A DNA stretch of 10,011 nt. It comes from DATKQY01 sp035532475. Lineage in GTDB: Bacteria > Actinomycetota > Acidimicrobiia > Acidimicrobiales > Bog-793. This document shows positions 1-7,187 of this stretch, in pieces. Under the pieces are notes generated by a model. That model saw nothing but the letters and a program-made list of their open reading frames with translations, ran no database searches and was not told the DNA's origin. The position numbers and the translations under genes are program-made. The stretch spans positions 1 through 10,011 of the forward strand of contig DATKQY010000054.1 of assembly GCA_035532475.1 (NCBI GenBank), written 5' to 3'. Each line of letters opens with the position of its first letter. Positions within the stretch are counted from its first letter, which is position 1.

Positions 1-280
1 CGTCACGAGCCTCGGGGTCCCGACCGCCTACCTCCCCCACGGCAAGCCCGACGCCATCTTGGCGAGCCTCGGACTCGACGGCGAGGGCATCGCCCGGGCG
101 GTGCGCCAGGGGCTCGAGCGCCTCGAGCACGCCGGACGGGACGTCCACCGGCTCCGCCGGAGCGCCGTCGCCGCGGGGCGCGGCTCGTCGGAGCGCGCGG
201 ACGCCGAGACCGACGAGCGGGCCGGAGGCGCCGGGAACGGCCGGTTCGCCGTCGGTTCCCGCAGGAGGCTCGCCAGGTGA
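1..280 (+). CDS. dxs: 1-deoxy-D-xylulose-5-phosphate synthase, C-terminal end (partial at 5')
   Basis: Only the last 92 codons are in the window; the frame is open from base 2 to the TGA at 278-280. The start of the fragment (SLGVPTAYLPHGKPDAIL, then LGLDGEGIARAVR) matches the usual C-terminal end of DXS, where a 'lG-P-x-x-(F/Y)-(I/L)-x-H-G' segment is followed by 'LGLdaeGIa'. DXS condenses pyruvate and glyceraldehyde-3-phosphate with thiamine diphosphate to make DXP, the entry step of the MEP isoprenoid pathway, in the cytoplasm. The catalytic domains lie upstream of the window, so the call rests on the C-terminal domain only. After the conserved part come about 45 extra residues rich in Arg, Gly, Ala and Glu, which look disordered and are not usual for DXS. 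The stop codon overlaps the GTG start of hpnC (GTGA), so the gene is the first visible member of the hopanoid operon. A related transketolase-like protein is the main alternative. Confidence 0.8.
   Translation, partial: VTSLGVPTAYLPHGKPDAILASLGLDGEGIARAVRQGLERLEHAGRDVHRLRRSAVAAGRGSSERADAETDERAGGAGNGRFAVGSRRRLAR
263..268 (+). promoter_or_regulatory. Shine-Dalgarno site of hpnC
   Basis: A perfect AGGAGG lies 8 nt before the GTG at 277. It lies inside the 3' end of dxs and decides the hpnC start in favour of 277 over the in-frame GTG/ATG pair at 409/412, which has no comparable site. Confidence 0.8.
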
Positions 281-1227
281 CGACCCGAGCGGCGGAGCGG
301 GAGGGGACCGGCACGGCCGGCGCGGACGGAGCGGCTGTCCCGGCCCGGGTGGTCGGGCTCGTCCCACCGGCCGAGGTGCCGGCCGAGCCGGCGTTCGCTG
401 TCGCGAGCGTGATGGCGAAGGCGGACGCCGAGAACTTCACGGTCGCCTCGCGCCTGTTGCCGAGGGCCGAGCGCGACCACCTCCTCGCGATCTACGGTTT
501 CGCCCGTCTCGTCGACGACGTGGGTGATCTCGCCGAGGGCGACCGGGGCGCGCAGCTCGACTGGGTCGAGGCCGAGCTCGACCGGGCGCTCACCGGTGAC
601 GCCACGCATCCGGTGTTCCGCCGGCTCGCTGCGACCATCGGCGCGATCGGCGTCGGGCGGCAGCCCTTCGCCGATCTCGTGCGGGCGAACCGCCAGGACC
701 AGGTCGTCAGCCGCTACGCGACCTACGAGGAGCTGGCGGCGTACTGCCGGCTCTCGGCCGACCCCGTGGGGCGCCTCGTGCTCGCCGTCTTCGGCCGCAC
801 CGACCCGCTCGCGGTCGAGCTCTCGGACCGGGTGTGCACCGGGCTGCAGCTCGTCGAGCACTGGCAGGACGTCGCCGAGGACTTCGCCGCCGGGCGCGTC
901 TATCTTCCCGAGGAGGACCTGTCCCGCTTCGGCGTCGACGAGGCCGTGATCGCCTCGGGTGCCGCGACGCCGGCCTTCCGCCGGCTCATGAGCTTCGAGT
1001 GCGCCAGGTCGGCACGGCTCTTGCATGCCGGGGCCCCGCTGGTGGGCCTGCTCTCGGGACGGGCGCGCCTCGCCGTGGCGGGGTTCGTCGGCGGCGGCCT
1101 CGCCCAGCTCGCGGCCATCGAGTCCGTCGGCTACGACGTCCTCGGGCACCGGGCGAAGGCGGCGAAGGGCTCGGTCGCCACCCACAGCCTGCGTGTCCTG
1201 CTCGGGCGCGTCGGGGGTCGTCGATGA
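277..1227 (+). CDS. hpnC: Squalene synthase HpnC (hydroxysqualene synthase)
   Basis: In the three-enzyme bacterial route, HpnC converts presqualene diphosphate to hydroxysqualene. The protein is 316 aa and all-alpha, of the squalene/phytoene synthase family. The family marks are visible: AENFTVASRLLP at 51-62, the first Asp-rich motif in YGFARLVDDVGD (DDVGD 80-84), YCRLSADPVGR at about 156-166, and the second motif in EHWQDVAEDFAAGRVYLP (DVAED 198-202). The 'HWQDV' form, rather than 'NILRDV', points to HpnC rather than HpnD. The GTG start is supported by AGGAGG at 263-268. This start gives about 45 residues of Ala/Gly/Pro-rich N-terminal sequence before the conserved domain; a shorter form from ATG 412 (271 aa) is possible but has no good ribosome binding site. 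It overlaps dxs (GTGA) upstream and hpnD (ATGA) downstream, so translation is probably coupled. Confidence 0.93.
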   Translation: MTTRAAEREGTGTAGADGAAVPARVVGLVPPAEVPAEPAFAVASVMAKADAENFTVASRLLPRAERDHLLAIYGFARLVDDVGDLAEGDRGAQLDWVEAELDRALTGDATHPVFRRLAATIGAIGVGRQPFADLVRANRQDQVVSRYATYEELAAYCRLSADPVGRLVLAVFGRTDPLAVELSDRVCTGLQLVEHWQDVAEDFAAGRVYLPEEDLSRFGVDEAVIASGAATPAFRRLMSFECARSARLLHAGAPLVGLLSGRARLAVAGFVGGGLAQLAAIESVGYDVLGHRAKAAKGSVATHSLRVLLGRVGGRR

Positions 1228-2078
1228 TCGACGCCGACGCCGCCTACGAGCGCTGCGAGGAGATCACCGGCTCAGAGGCGCGCAACTTCGCCTACGGCAT
1301 CCGGCTGCTGCCCCCGCCGAAACGCCAGGCCATGTCGGCGCTGTACGCGTTCGCCCGCCGGGTGGACGACATCGGCGACGGGGCCGCGCCGGCCGACGAG
1401 AAGCTCGCCTCGCTGGCCGGCGTGCGCCGCGACCTGGCGGCGCTCGCGGCGGGGGAGCATCCCGAGGACGATCCGGTGCTCGTGGCGCTGGCGGACGCCC
1501 TCGCCCGGTATCCGATGCCGCTCGAGGCGCTTGGCGAGCTGGTGACCGGCTGTGAGATGGACTGCCGTCAGCAGCGCTACGAGCGCTTCGCCGACCTCGC
1601 CGTGTACTGCCGCTGCGTCGCCGGCTCGGTCGGCCGCCTCTCGCTCGCGGTGTTCGGCAGCGACCGTCCAGAACTCGCGCCGAGTCTCGCCGACACGCTC
1701 GGGATCGCCCTCCAGATTACCAACATCCTCCGGGACGTCGTGGAGGACCGCCAGGTCATGGGGCGCGTCTACCTGCCGCTCGAGGACCTGCGCCGCTTCG
1801 GCTGCGAGGAGGACGCGAGCGGCCCGCAGGACCGGCTGGCCGAGCTCGTGCGCTTCGAGGCCGGACGAGCCAAGGAGCGTTACGCCGAGGGCCTGGGGCT
1901 GCTCGACCTCCTCGACCACCGCTCGCGGGCGTGTGTGGCCGCGATGGCCGGGATCTACCGCCGCCTCCTCGCCCGGATCGAGCGCGAGCCCCTCGTCGTC
2001 CTCGATCGCCGGGTCTCCCTCCCGGCGTGGGAGAAGGCCTGGGTGGCGGCGCGCAGCCTCGCGGGGGCAGGCGTATGA
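1224..2078 (+). CDS. hpnD: Presqualene diphosphate synthase HpnD
   Basis: HpnD joins two farnesyl diphosphates head to head into presqualene diphosphate, the substrate of HpnC. The protein is 284 aa, a normal length for the family. Visible motifs are RNFAYGIRLLP at 20-30, the first Asp-rich motif in YAFARRVDDIGD (DDIGD 48-52), YCRCVAGSVGRLSLAVFG at about 128-145, and the second motif in QITNILRDVVED (DVVED 171-175), followed by GRVYLPLEDLRRFG. The NILRDVxED form is typical of HpnD and phytoene/squalene synthases that carry out the first half-reaction. The ATG at 1224 overlaps the hpnC stop as ATGA. The same frame is open further upstream within hpnC, but an earlier start would add a low-complexity Arg-rich extension read out of frame through hpnC, so I reject it. 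It shares many blocks with HpnC, as expected for ancient paralogues lying in tandem. Confidence 0.94.
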   Translation: MIDADAAYERCEEITGSEARNFAYGIRLLPPPKRQAMSALYAFARRVDDIGDGAAPADEKLASLAGVRRDLAALAAGEHPEDDPVLVALADALARYPMPLEALGELVTGCEMDCRQQRYERFADLAVYCRCVAGSVGRLSLAVFGSDRPELAPSLADTLGIALQITNILRDVVEDRQVMGRVYLPLEDLRRFGCEEDASGPQDRLAELVRFEAGRAKERYAEGLGLLDLLDHRSRACVAAMAGIYRRLLARIEREPLVVLDRRVSLPAWEKAWVAARSLAGAGV

Positions 2079-3484
2079 GGCAGATCGGCACGCCCCATGT
2101 CGTGGTCGTCGGCGCCGGGCTCGCCGGGCTCAGCGCGGCGGTCGCCTGCGCGGACGGCGGAGCGCGCGTGACCCTGTTCGAGGGACGCCCGCGTTTCGGT
2201 GGCGCGACCTGGTCCTTCGAGCGCCGGGGCCTGGCGTTCGACAACGGCCAGCACGTCTACCTGCGCTGCTGCACCGCCTACCGCCGCTTCCTCGAGCGCC
2301 TCGGCACGGCCGAGCTCGCGCCGCTCCAGGAGCGGCTGGCGATCCCCGTCCTCAGCCCCTCCGGCACGCCCGGCGCTGAGCCCGAGGTGGCCTGGATCCG
2401 ACGGAACTCGCTGCCCTCGCCGCTGCACCTCGCGGCGTCGCTCCTCGCCTACCGCCACCTCGGCCTCGTGGACCGGGCCGGGATCGGACGCGCCGCGCTG
2501 GCGCTGCGCCGCCTCCGACTCGGCGACCCGGCGCTCGACGCCGAGACCTTCGGCGCGTTCCTGGCCCGCCACGGCCAGTCTCCCGAGGCCATCCAGCTGC
2601 TGTGGGATCTCATCGCACTGCCGACGGTGAACGTGCACGCCTCCGAGGCGTCCCTCGCGCTCGCGGCGAAGGTCTTCCAGACGGGCCTGCTCACCGAGCC
2701 CGACGCCGCCGACGTCGGCTGGGCGCGGGTCCCGCTCAGCAGGCTCCACGTCGACCCGGCGGTGGCGCTCCTCGAGCGCCTCGGCGCCACCGTCCACCGG
2801 CGCGCCCGGGTCGCCGCGGTGGAGGCGTCTCGGGAGCCGGGCGCGCAGGCGCCGGCCGTCCTCGTCGACGGCGAGCGGGTCCAGGCCGACGCCGTCATCC
2901 TGGCGGTCCCCCACGAGGATGCCGCCGGGCTGCTGCCGGCGGGCGGGCGTGTCGACCCGCAGGCGCTGAAGGGCCTCGGGAGCTCGCCGATCATCGACGT
3001 GCACGTCGTCTACGACCGCAAGGTCACCGACCACCAGATCGCGGCGGCGGTCCACTCGCCGGTGCAGTTCCTGTTCGACCGGACTGCGGCGGCCGGCATG
3101 GACCCGGCCGACGGGCAGTGCCTGGCGGTGTCGGTCTCCGGCGCCGACGCGGAGCACGGCGAGCGCCCAGAGGTGCTGATCGAACGGTACACCGCGGCGC
3201 TGGCGGACCTCTTCCCCGCCGCGCGCCAGGCGAAGGTGGTCGACGCGGTGGTCTCGCGCGAGCACGCCGCGACGTTCCGGGGCGTGCCGGGCACGGCCCG
3301 CCTGCGGCCCGGACCCGCGACCGGCTTCTCGGGGCTCTACCTGGCCGGCTCGTGGACCGACACGGGTTGGCCTGCCACGATGGAAGGCGCAGTGCGCAGC
3401 GGCGTCGTCGCGTCGTCCTGTGCGCTCAGCGTCGTCAGTTCCCCCCGAGCTGTACGCAGACTGCCCGAGGAGGTGGTGGCGTGA
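2075..3484 (+). CDS. hpnE: Hydroxysqualene dehydroxylase HpnE (FAD-dependent)
   Basis: HpnE is a flavoprotein of the phytoene desaturase-like amine oxidase superfamily that reduces hydroxysqualene to squalene, the last step before cyclisation. The protein is 469 aa, near the usual length. The N-terminal dinucleotide-binding fold is clear: HVVVVGAGLAGLSAA (glycines 13, 15, 18), then an acidic residue at the end of the second strand in VTLFEGRPRFGG. WSFERRGLAFDNGQHVYL follows the usual HpnE pattern. The C-terminal FAD motif GLYLAGSWTDTGWPATMEGA (about 420-439) is intact. About 26 residues follow it, with no clear membrane segment. The ATG at 2075 overlaps the hpnD stop as ATGA; the upstream open stretch in this frame lies within hpnD and is not used. 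The stop overlaps the GTG of the prenyl synthase. HpnC, HpnD and HpnE together replace a single squalene synthase. Confidence 0.93.
   Translation: MRQIGTPHVVVVGAGLAGLSAAVACADGGARVTLFEGRPRFGGATWSFERRGLAFDNGQHVYLRCCTAYRRFLERLGTAELAPLQERLAIPVLSPSGTPGAEPEVAWIRRNSLPSPLHLAASLLAYRHLGLVDRAGIGRAALALRRLRLGDPALDAETFGAFLARHGQSPEAIQLLWDLIALPTVNVHASEASLALAAKVFQTGLLTEPDAADVGWARVPLSRLHVDPAVALLERLGATVHRRARVAAVEASREPGAQAPAVLVDGERVQADAVILAVPHEDAAGLLPAGGRVDPQALKGLGSSPIIDVHVVYDRKVTDHQIAAAVHSPVQFLFDRTAAAGMDPADGQCLAVSVSGADAEHGERPEVLIERYTAALADLFPAARQAKVVDAVVSREHAATFRGVPGTARLRPGPATGFSGLYLAGSWTDTGWPATMEGAVRSGVVASSCALSVVSSPRAVRRLPEEVVA
3468..3473 (+). promoter_or_regulatory. Shine-Dalgarno site of the prenyl synthase gene
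   Basis: A perfect AGGAGG lies 7 nt before the GTG at 3481, within the last codons of hpnE. It fixes the GTG start and the GTGA overlap. Confidence 0.8.
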
Positions 3485-4533
3485 TCCCGACACAGAGCGT
3501 CCCGGAGGTGCTCAACCGAGCGCGCGGTCTCGTCGCGCCGGCACTACGCGCCGCCGTCGACCGGCTCTCGCCCGAGCTCCGGCCCATCGCCGAGTACCAC
3601 CTCGGCTGGGCGGACGCGCAGGGCCGCCCCTCCGGCGGCGACGGCGGCAAGGGCGTGCGCCCGGCCCTCGCCGTGCTCTCGGCCGAGGCGGTCGGCGCGG
3701 AGGGCATCGTCGGGGCTCCTGGCGGCGTCGCGGTCGAGCTCGTGCACAACTTCTCCTTGATCCACGACGACGTCATCGACGAGGACGCCGAGCGACGGCA
3801 CCGGCCGACGGTCTGGGCCCTCTTCGGCATCGGGCGCGCCGTCATCGTCGGCGACGCGCTGCTCGCCCTCGCGCAGCAGGTCGTGCTCGACCCGGCGCTC
3901 GTGGTCGCGCTGCCGCGGGGCGAGAAGCGGTCCTTCAACGGCGAGGGCGCGGCCACCGCGGTCGCCGACGCGACCGCGGCGATGATCGCCGGGCAGGCGC
4001 TCGACATGGCCTTCGAGTCGGTCCCGGTCGTCGACGTCGAGGGCTGCCTCGCGATGGAGGCGGGCAAGACCGGCGCGCTGCTTGGCTGCGCGAGCTCTAT
4101 CGGTGCCGTCCTCGCCGGCGCTCCCGCCGAGACCGTCGCTGCGCTGAGCCGCTTCGGCGTCGAGCTCGGGCTCGCCTTTCAGGCCGTCGACGACCTGCTC
4201 GGGATCTGGGGCGATCCGGCGACGACGGGAAAGCCGGCCTGGAGCGACCTGCGCCAGCACAAGAAGACGCTGCCGGTCGCCGCGGCCCTCGCCGCCGGCG
4301 GCCAGGGTGCAGAGGAGCTGTGCGGGCTGCTCGGGCGCGAGCACCTGGAGGAGGCCCAGGTGGCGCGCGCCGCCCGCCTGGTGGAGGAGGGCGGCGGCCG
4401 CACCGCGACGCTCGAGGAGGCGGAGCGCCGGCTCACCTCCGCCCTGGCGGCGCTCGACGTCGTGACGCTCGCCGACCGGGCGCGCGAGGAGCTCATCGAG
4501 GTGGCTCGTTTCGTGGTGGACCGGGAGTTCTGA
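3481..4533 (+). CDS. Trans-isoprenyl diphosphate synthase (short chain, likely FPP/GGPP)
   Basis: This 350-aa protein elongates allylic diphosphates with isopentenyl diphosphate. GGKGVRPAL (about 55-63) matches the substrate-binding GKxxR block; the first Asp-rich motif is DDVID at 96-100 in LIHDDVIDED; GQALDMAFE sits at 171-179 and MEAGKTGALLG near 192-202. The second motif is DDLLG at 237-241 (QAVDDLLGIWGDP), with Gly in place of the last Asp of DDxxD; from memory this form is common in actinobacterial IdsA-like enzymes. The residue five places before the first motif is Phe91, and there is no two-residue insertion in the motif. By known chain-length rules a bulky residue at -5 limits the product to short chains (C15 to C20). 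In this operon the simplest role is supplying farnesyl diphosphate to HpnD, but GGPP cannot be excluded. The GTG start has AGGAGG 7 nt upstream and overlaps the hpnE stop; shc starts 4 nt after the stop. Confidence 0.9.
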   Translation: MIPTQSVPEVLNRARGLVAPALRAAVDRLSPELRPIAEYHLGWADAQGRPSGGDGGKGVRPALAVLSAEAVGAEGIVGAPGGVAVELVHNFSLIHDDVIDEDAERRHRPTVWALFGIGRAVIVGDALLALAQQVVLDPALVVALPRGEKRSFNGEGAATAVADATAAMIAGQALDMAFESVPVVDVEGCLAMEAGKTGALLGCASSIGAVLAGAPAETVAALSRFGVELGLAFQAVDDLLGIWGDPATTGKPAWSDLRQHKKTLPVAAALAAGGQGAEELCGLLGREHLEEAQVARAARLVEEGGGRTATLEEAERRLTSALAALDVVTLADRAREELIEVARFVVDREF

Positions 4534-4537
4534 TCAC

Positions 4538-6529
4538 GTGAGCGACGAGCGGGCCGCCCCCGTCACGCCCGCCGTTCCCGCGGCCGAGGTCTCGCTCGGC
4601 GCGGAGACGCTGGCGCGCGCCCGCGGTCACCTGCTCGGCCTGCAGACGCCCGGGGGCTGGTGGAAGGGCGACCTCGAGACGAACGTCACCATGGACGCCG
4701 AGGACCTCTTGCTGCGGGAGTTCCTGGGCGTGCGCTCCGAGCACGACACCGTGGCATCGGCCGCGTGGATCCGCTCGAACCAACGCTCCGACGGTACCTG
4801 GGCGAACTACTACGGCGGCCCGGGCGACCTGTCCACGACCATCGAGGCCTATGTCGCGCTGCGGCTCGCAGGCGACGAGCCCGACGCCCCGCACATGGAG
4901 AAGGCGGCGGCGTTCGTGGTCGAGCAGGGTGGGCTCGAGCGCTCCCGGGTGTTCACCCGGATCTGGCTGGCACTGTTCGGGTTGTGGTCGTGGGACGACC
5001 TGCCGGCGCTGCCGCCGGAGCTGATCTTCCTCCCGTCGTGGATGCCGTTCAACGTCTACGACTTCGCGTGTTGGGCCCGCCAGACGGTCGTCGCGCTGAC
5101 GATCGTCGCCGCCTACCGGCCCGTCCGGGCGATCGCGTTCGGGCTCGAGGAGCTGCGCACGGGCGAGCACCCGCCCCGGGTCGAGCCGTCGCTCAGGGAC
5201 TGGCAGGGGCGTTTCACGCTGCTCGACCACTGGCTGCACCGTTACGAGCGCCTGGCCCGCCGCCGCGCCCTCCGCTCGACGGTGCGGGCCAGCGCCCTCG
5301 CGGCGGCGGAGCGCTGGGTCGTGCGCCGCCAGGAGGCCGACGGCGGCTGGGGCGGCATCCAACCGCCGTGGGTCTACTCGATCATGGCGCTGCACCTACG
5401 CGGCTACGCCCTCGACCACCCGGTGCTCGCCAAGGCGCTCGAGGGCCTCGAGGGCTTCACGATCCGCCGGGACGGCCAGCGCTCGCTCGAGGCGTGCCAG
5501 TCCCCGGTGTGGGACACGGCGCTCGCGACGATCGCGCTCGCGGATGCCGGCGTGCCGCCCGGACACGAGTCGATGGTGCGCGCCGGGGACTGGCTGCTCG
5601 CCGAGGAGATCCGCGTGCCTGGCGACTGGGCGGTGCGCCGGCCCGGGCTCACCCCTGCCGGCTGGGCCTTCGAGTTCGCCAACGACGGCTACCCCGACAT
5701 CGACGACACGGCCGAGGTCGTGCTGGCCCTGAGGCGTGTCGAGCCGAGTGACCCCGTGGCGGCCGAGGCTGCGATCGAGCGCGCCGTGCGCTGGACCGAG
5801 GGGATGGCGTCGTCGAACGGCGCGTGGGGCGCGTTCGACGCCGACAACACCCGAGAGCTCCTCTACGAGCTGCCCTTCTGCGACTTCGGTGCCGTCATCG
5901 ACCCACCGAGCGCCGACGTCACCGCCCACGTTGTCGAGATGCTCGCCCAGGAGCCGGCGGCCGATCCCGAGCGCTGGCGGCGCGGCCTTGCATGGCTGCG
6001 CGACCAGCAGGAGGACGACGGCGCCTGGTACGGGCGTTGGGGCGTCAACTACGTCTACGGTGTCGGGGCAGCCGTGCCGGCCCTGACGGCGGCCGGCGCG
6101 GCGGCGGACGACCCGGCGGTCCGCCGGGCGGTGGGCTTCTTGGAGGCGCACCAGAACGAGGACGGCGGCTGGGGCGAGGACATCCGCTCCTACGACGACC
6201 CGGCGCTCCGGGCGACGGGGGCGTCCACGGCCTCGCAGACGGCCTGGGCACTGCTCGCGCTCGTCGGCGCAGGCGAGGCCGCCGGCACGGCGGCGCGCCG
6301 CGGCGTGGCCTGGCTCGCCGCCACCCAGCGAGATGACGGGAGCTGGGACGAGCCGTGGTACACGGGCACCGGCTTCCCCGGCGACTTCTACATCAACTAC
6401 CACCTCTACCGGCTGGTCTTCCCCGTGACGGCGCTCGGTCGCTGGTGCCGGGCGCTCGGGGCCCTGCCGAGGCCCCCGGCGGGCGCCCCGGTCCGGCGGC
6501 CCCGACGTGCCAGGAAGGCGGACCAGTGA
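4538..6529 (+). CDS. shc: Squalene-hopene cyclase
   Basis: Shc (HpnF) folds squalene and cyclises it to hopene/hopanol in one cationic cascade; it is a monotopic membrane enzyme. At 663 aa it is full length. The catalytic acid motif DxDD is present as DIDD at 387-390 in GYPDIDDTAEV. The Asp/His pair that assists it in the Alicyclobacillus enzyme (D447/H451) is seen as D460 and H464 in SADVTAHVVE. QW-type repeats recur along the chain: QTPGGWWKG near 36, QRSDGTWANYYG near 82, QEADGGWGG near 265, SSNGAWGAF near 425, QEDDGAWYGRWG, QNEDGGWGED, and QRDDGSWDEPWY near the end. PSWMPFNVYDFACWAR at about 166-181 matches the segment before the membrane-facing helix, and GTGFPGDFYINYHLYR closes the family pattern. 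The C-terminus has a basic tail of about 15 residues. The GTG start lies 4 nt after the previous stop, with GGGAG about 10 nt upstream. Confidence 0.97.
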   Translation: MSDERAAPVTPAVPAAEVSLGAETLARARGHLLGLQTPGGWWKGDLETNVTMDAEDLLLREFLGVRSEHDTVASAAWIRSNQRSDGTWANYYGGPGDLSTTIEAYVALRLAGDEPDAPHMEKAAAFVVEQGGLERSRVFTRIWLALFGLWSWDDLPALPPELIFLPSWMPFNVYDFACWARQTVVALTIVAAYRPVRAIAFGLEELRTGEHPPRVEPSLRDWQGRFTLLDHWLHRYERLARRRALRSTVRASALAAAERWVVRRQEADGGWGGIQPPWVYSIMALHLRGYALDHPVLAKALEGLEGFTIRRDGQRSLEACQSPVWDTALATIALADAGVPPGHESMVRAGDWLLAEEIRVPGDWAVRRPGLTPAGWAFEFANDGYPDIDDTAEVVLALRRVEPSDPVAAEAAIERAVRWTEGMASSNGAWGAFDADNTRELLYELPFCDFGAVIDPPSADVTAHVVEMLAQEPAADPERWRRGLAWLRDQQEDDGAWYGRWGVNYVYGVGAAVPALTAAGAAADDPAVRRAVGFLEAHQNEDGGWGEDIRSYDDPALRATGASTASQTAWALLALVGAGEAAGTAARRGVAWLAATQRDDGSWDEPWYTGTGFPGDFYINYHLYRLVFPVTALGRWCRALGALPRPPAGAPVRRPRRARKADQ

Positions 6530-6545
6530 CGTGGGCGGGACCGGC

Positions 6546-7187
6546 ATGACGCCGCCGCCGGCCGTCGAGCCGCTGTTCCTCGCGCCGCTGCGCATCGAGC
6601 TCCTCGCGCTCCGGCGCGGTGCGCCGGGCGCCGAGGTCCGGCGGATCGGCATGGGCCCCGCGCGGGCGACCGCGGCGCGCGCCAGCCTGGAGAGCACGGT
6701 CGCCAAGGGGCGGCCCCTCGTCCTCCTCGGCTTCGGCGGCGCGCTCACCGCCGACCTGCGCCCGGGCGACCTCGTCGTCGCCAGCACGCTCGGCGCCGTC
6801 GGCTCGGACGACACGTTCCTGCTCCCCGACGCCCGCGCCGTGGCGAGGCTGTTGGAGCTGGCCGCACCGGGCGTGAGGGTCCGGCACGCCCCGGTGGTCT
6901 GCTCGTCGCGAGTGCTGCGCGGCGACGAGGCGAGGGTGCAGGCCGCGTCCCACGGCGCCGTCGCCGTCGAGATGGAGTCGTTGTGGTGCGCCCCCCTCGC
7001 GCGCCGACACCCGTTCGTCGTCGTGCGCGCGATCGTCGACGTGCCGGGGCGAGAGTTCGTATCCGCTGCAACCCCGGTTGCGGCATGGCGTGCCTTTTGT
7101 GCGCTCGCCAGCGCCGCTCGCGCCCTCGCGCACTGGACCCCCGCTACCGTGAACGACAACCCCCTCATGGAGGTCGGTGATATCTGA
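6546..7187 (+). CDS. hpnG: HpnG-type adenosylhopane nucleosidase (PNP family)
   Basis: HpnG belongs to the purine nucleoside phosphorylase/MTA-SAH nucleosidase fold and removes adenine from adenosylhopane to give ribosylhopane or its phosphate. From ATG 6546 the protein is 213 aa. Visible fold elements are IGMGPARATAA near 34-44, LLGFGGALTADLRPGDLVVA at 60-79, the nucleoside-site strand VAVEMES at 139-145, and RAIVDVPGRE at 161-170, where the Asp is in the place of the purine-contacting Asp of the family. The N-terminal APLRIELLALRRG is like other actinobacterial HpnG proteins as I recall them. The start is uncertain: ATG 6546 has GGGA 5 nt upstream, while an in-frame GTG at 6531 lies 1 nt after the shc stop, with AGGAAGG 12 nt before it. 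The stop overlaps the hpnH start (TGATG). The function rests on family plus context, as the PNP family is broad. Confidence 0.83.
   Translation: MTPPPAVEPLFLAPLRIELLALRRGAPGAEVRRIGMGPARATAARASLESTVAKGRPLVLLGFGGALTADLRPGDLVVASTLGAVGSDDTFLLPDARAVARLLELAAPGVRVRHAPVVCSSRVLRGDEARVQAASHGAVAVEMESLWCAPLARRHPFVVVRAIVDVPGREFVSAATPVAAWRAFCALASAARALAHWTPATVNDNPLMEVGDI

Noticed and set aside
28..1185. Long open frame (385 codons) on the - strand across dxs and hpnC
   Set aside because: It is antisense to genes with clear family motifs, has an odd Arg/Glu/Gly/Pro composition and no recognisable domain. Such mirror frames are expected at this GC level.
834..1223. N-terminal extension of hpnD into hpnC
   Set aside because: The frame is open but gives an Arg/Gly/Ala-rich run with no homology pattern; ATG 1224 gives the normal HpnD N-terminus and an ATGA overlap.
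1931..2074. N-terminal extension of hpnE into hpnD
   Set aside because: The dinucleotide-binding strand begins 8 residues after ATG 2075, as usual for the family; the added segment is Arg/Pro-rich frame noise.
1955..3493. 512-codon - strand open frame opposite hpnE
   Set aside because: It mirrors hpnE codons, shows no domain, and its composition is low in hydrophobic core residues; hpnE itself has complete FAD motifs.
5396..7168. 590-codon - strand open frame opposite shc and hpnG
   Set aside because: It runs across two well-supported + strand genes and their junction with no family pattern; a GC-driven shadow.
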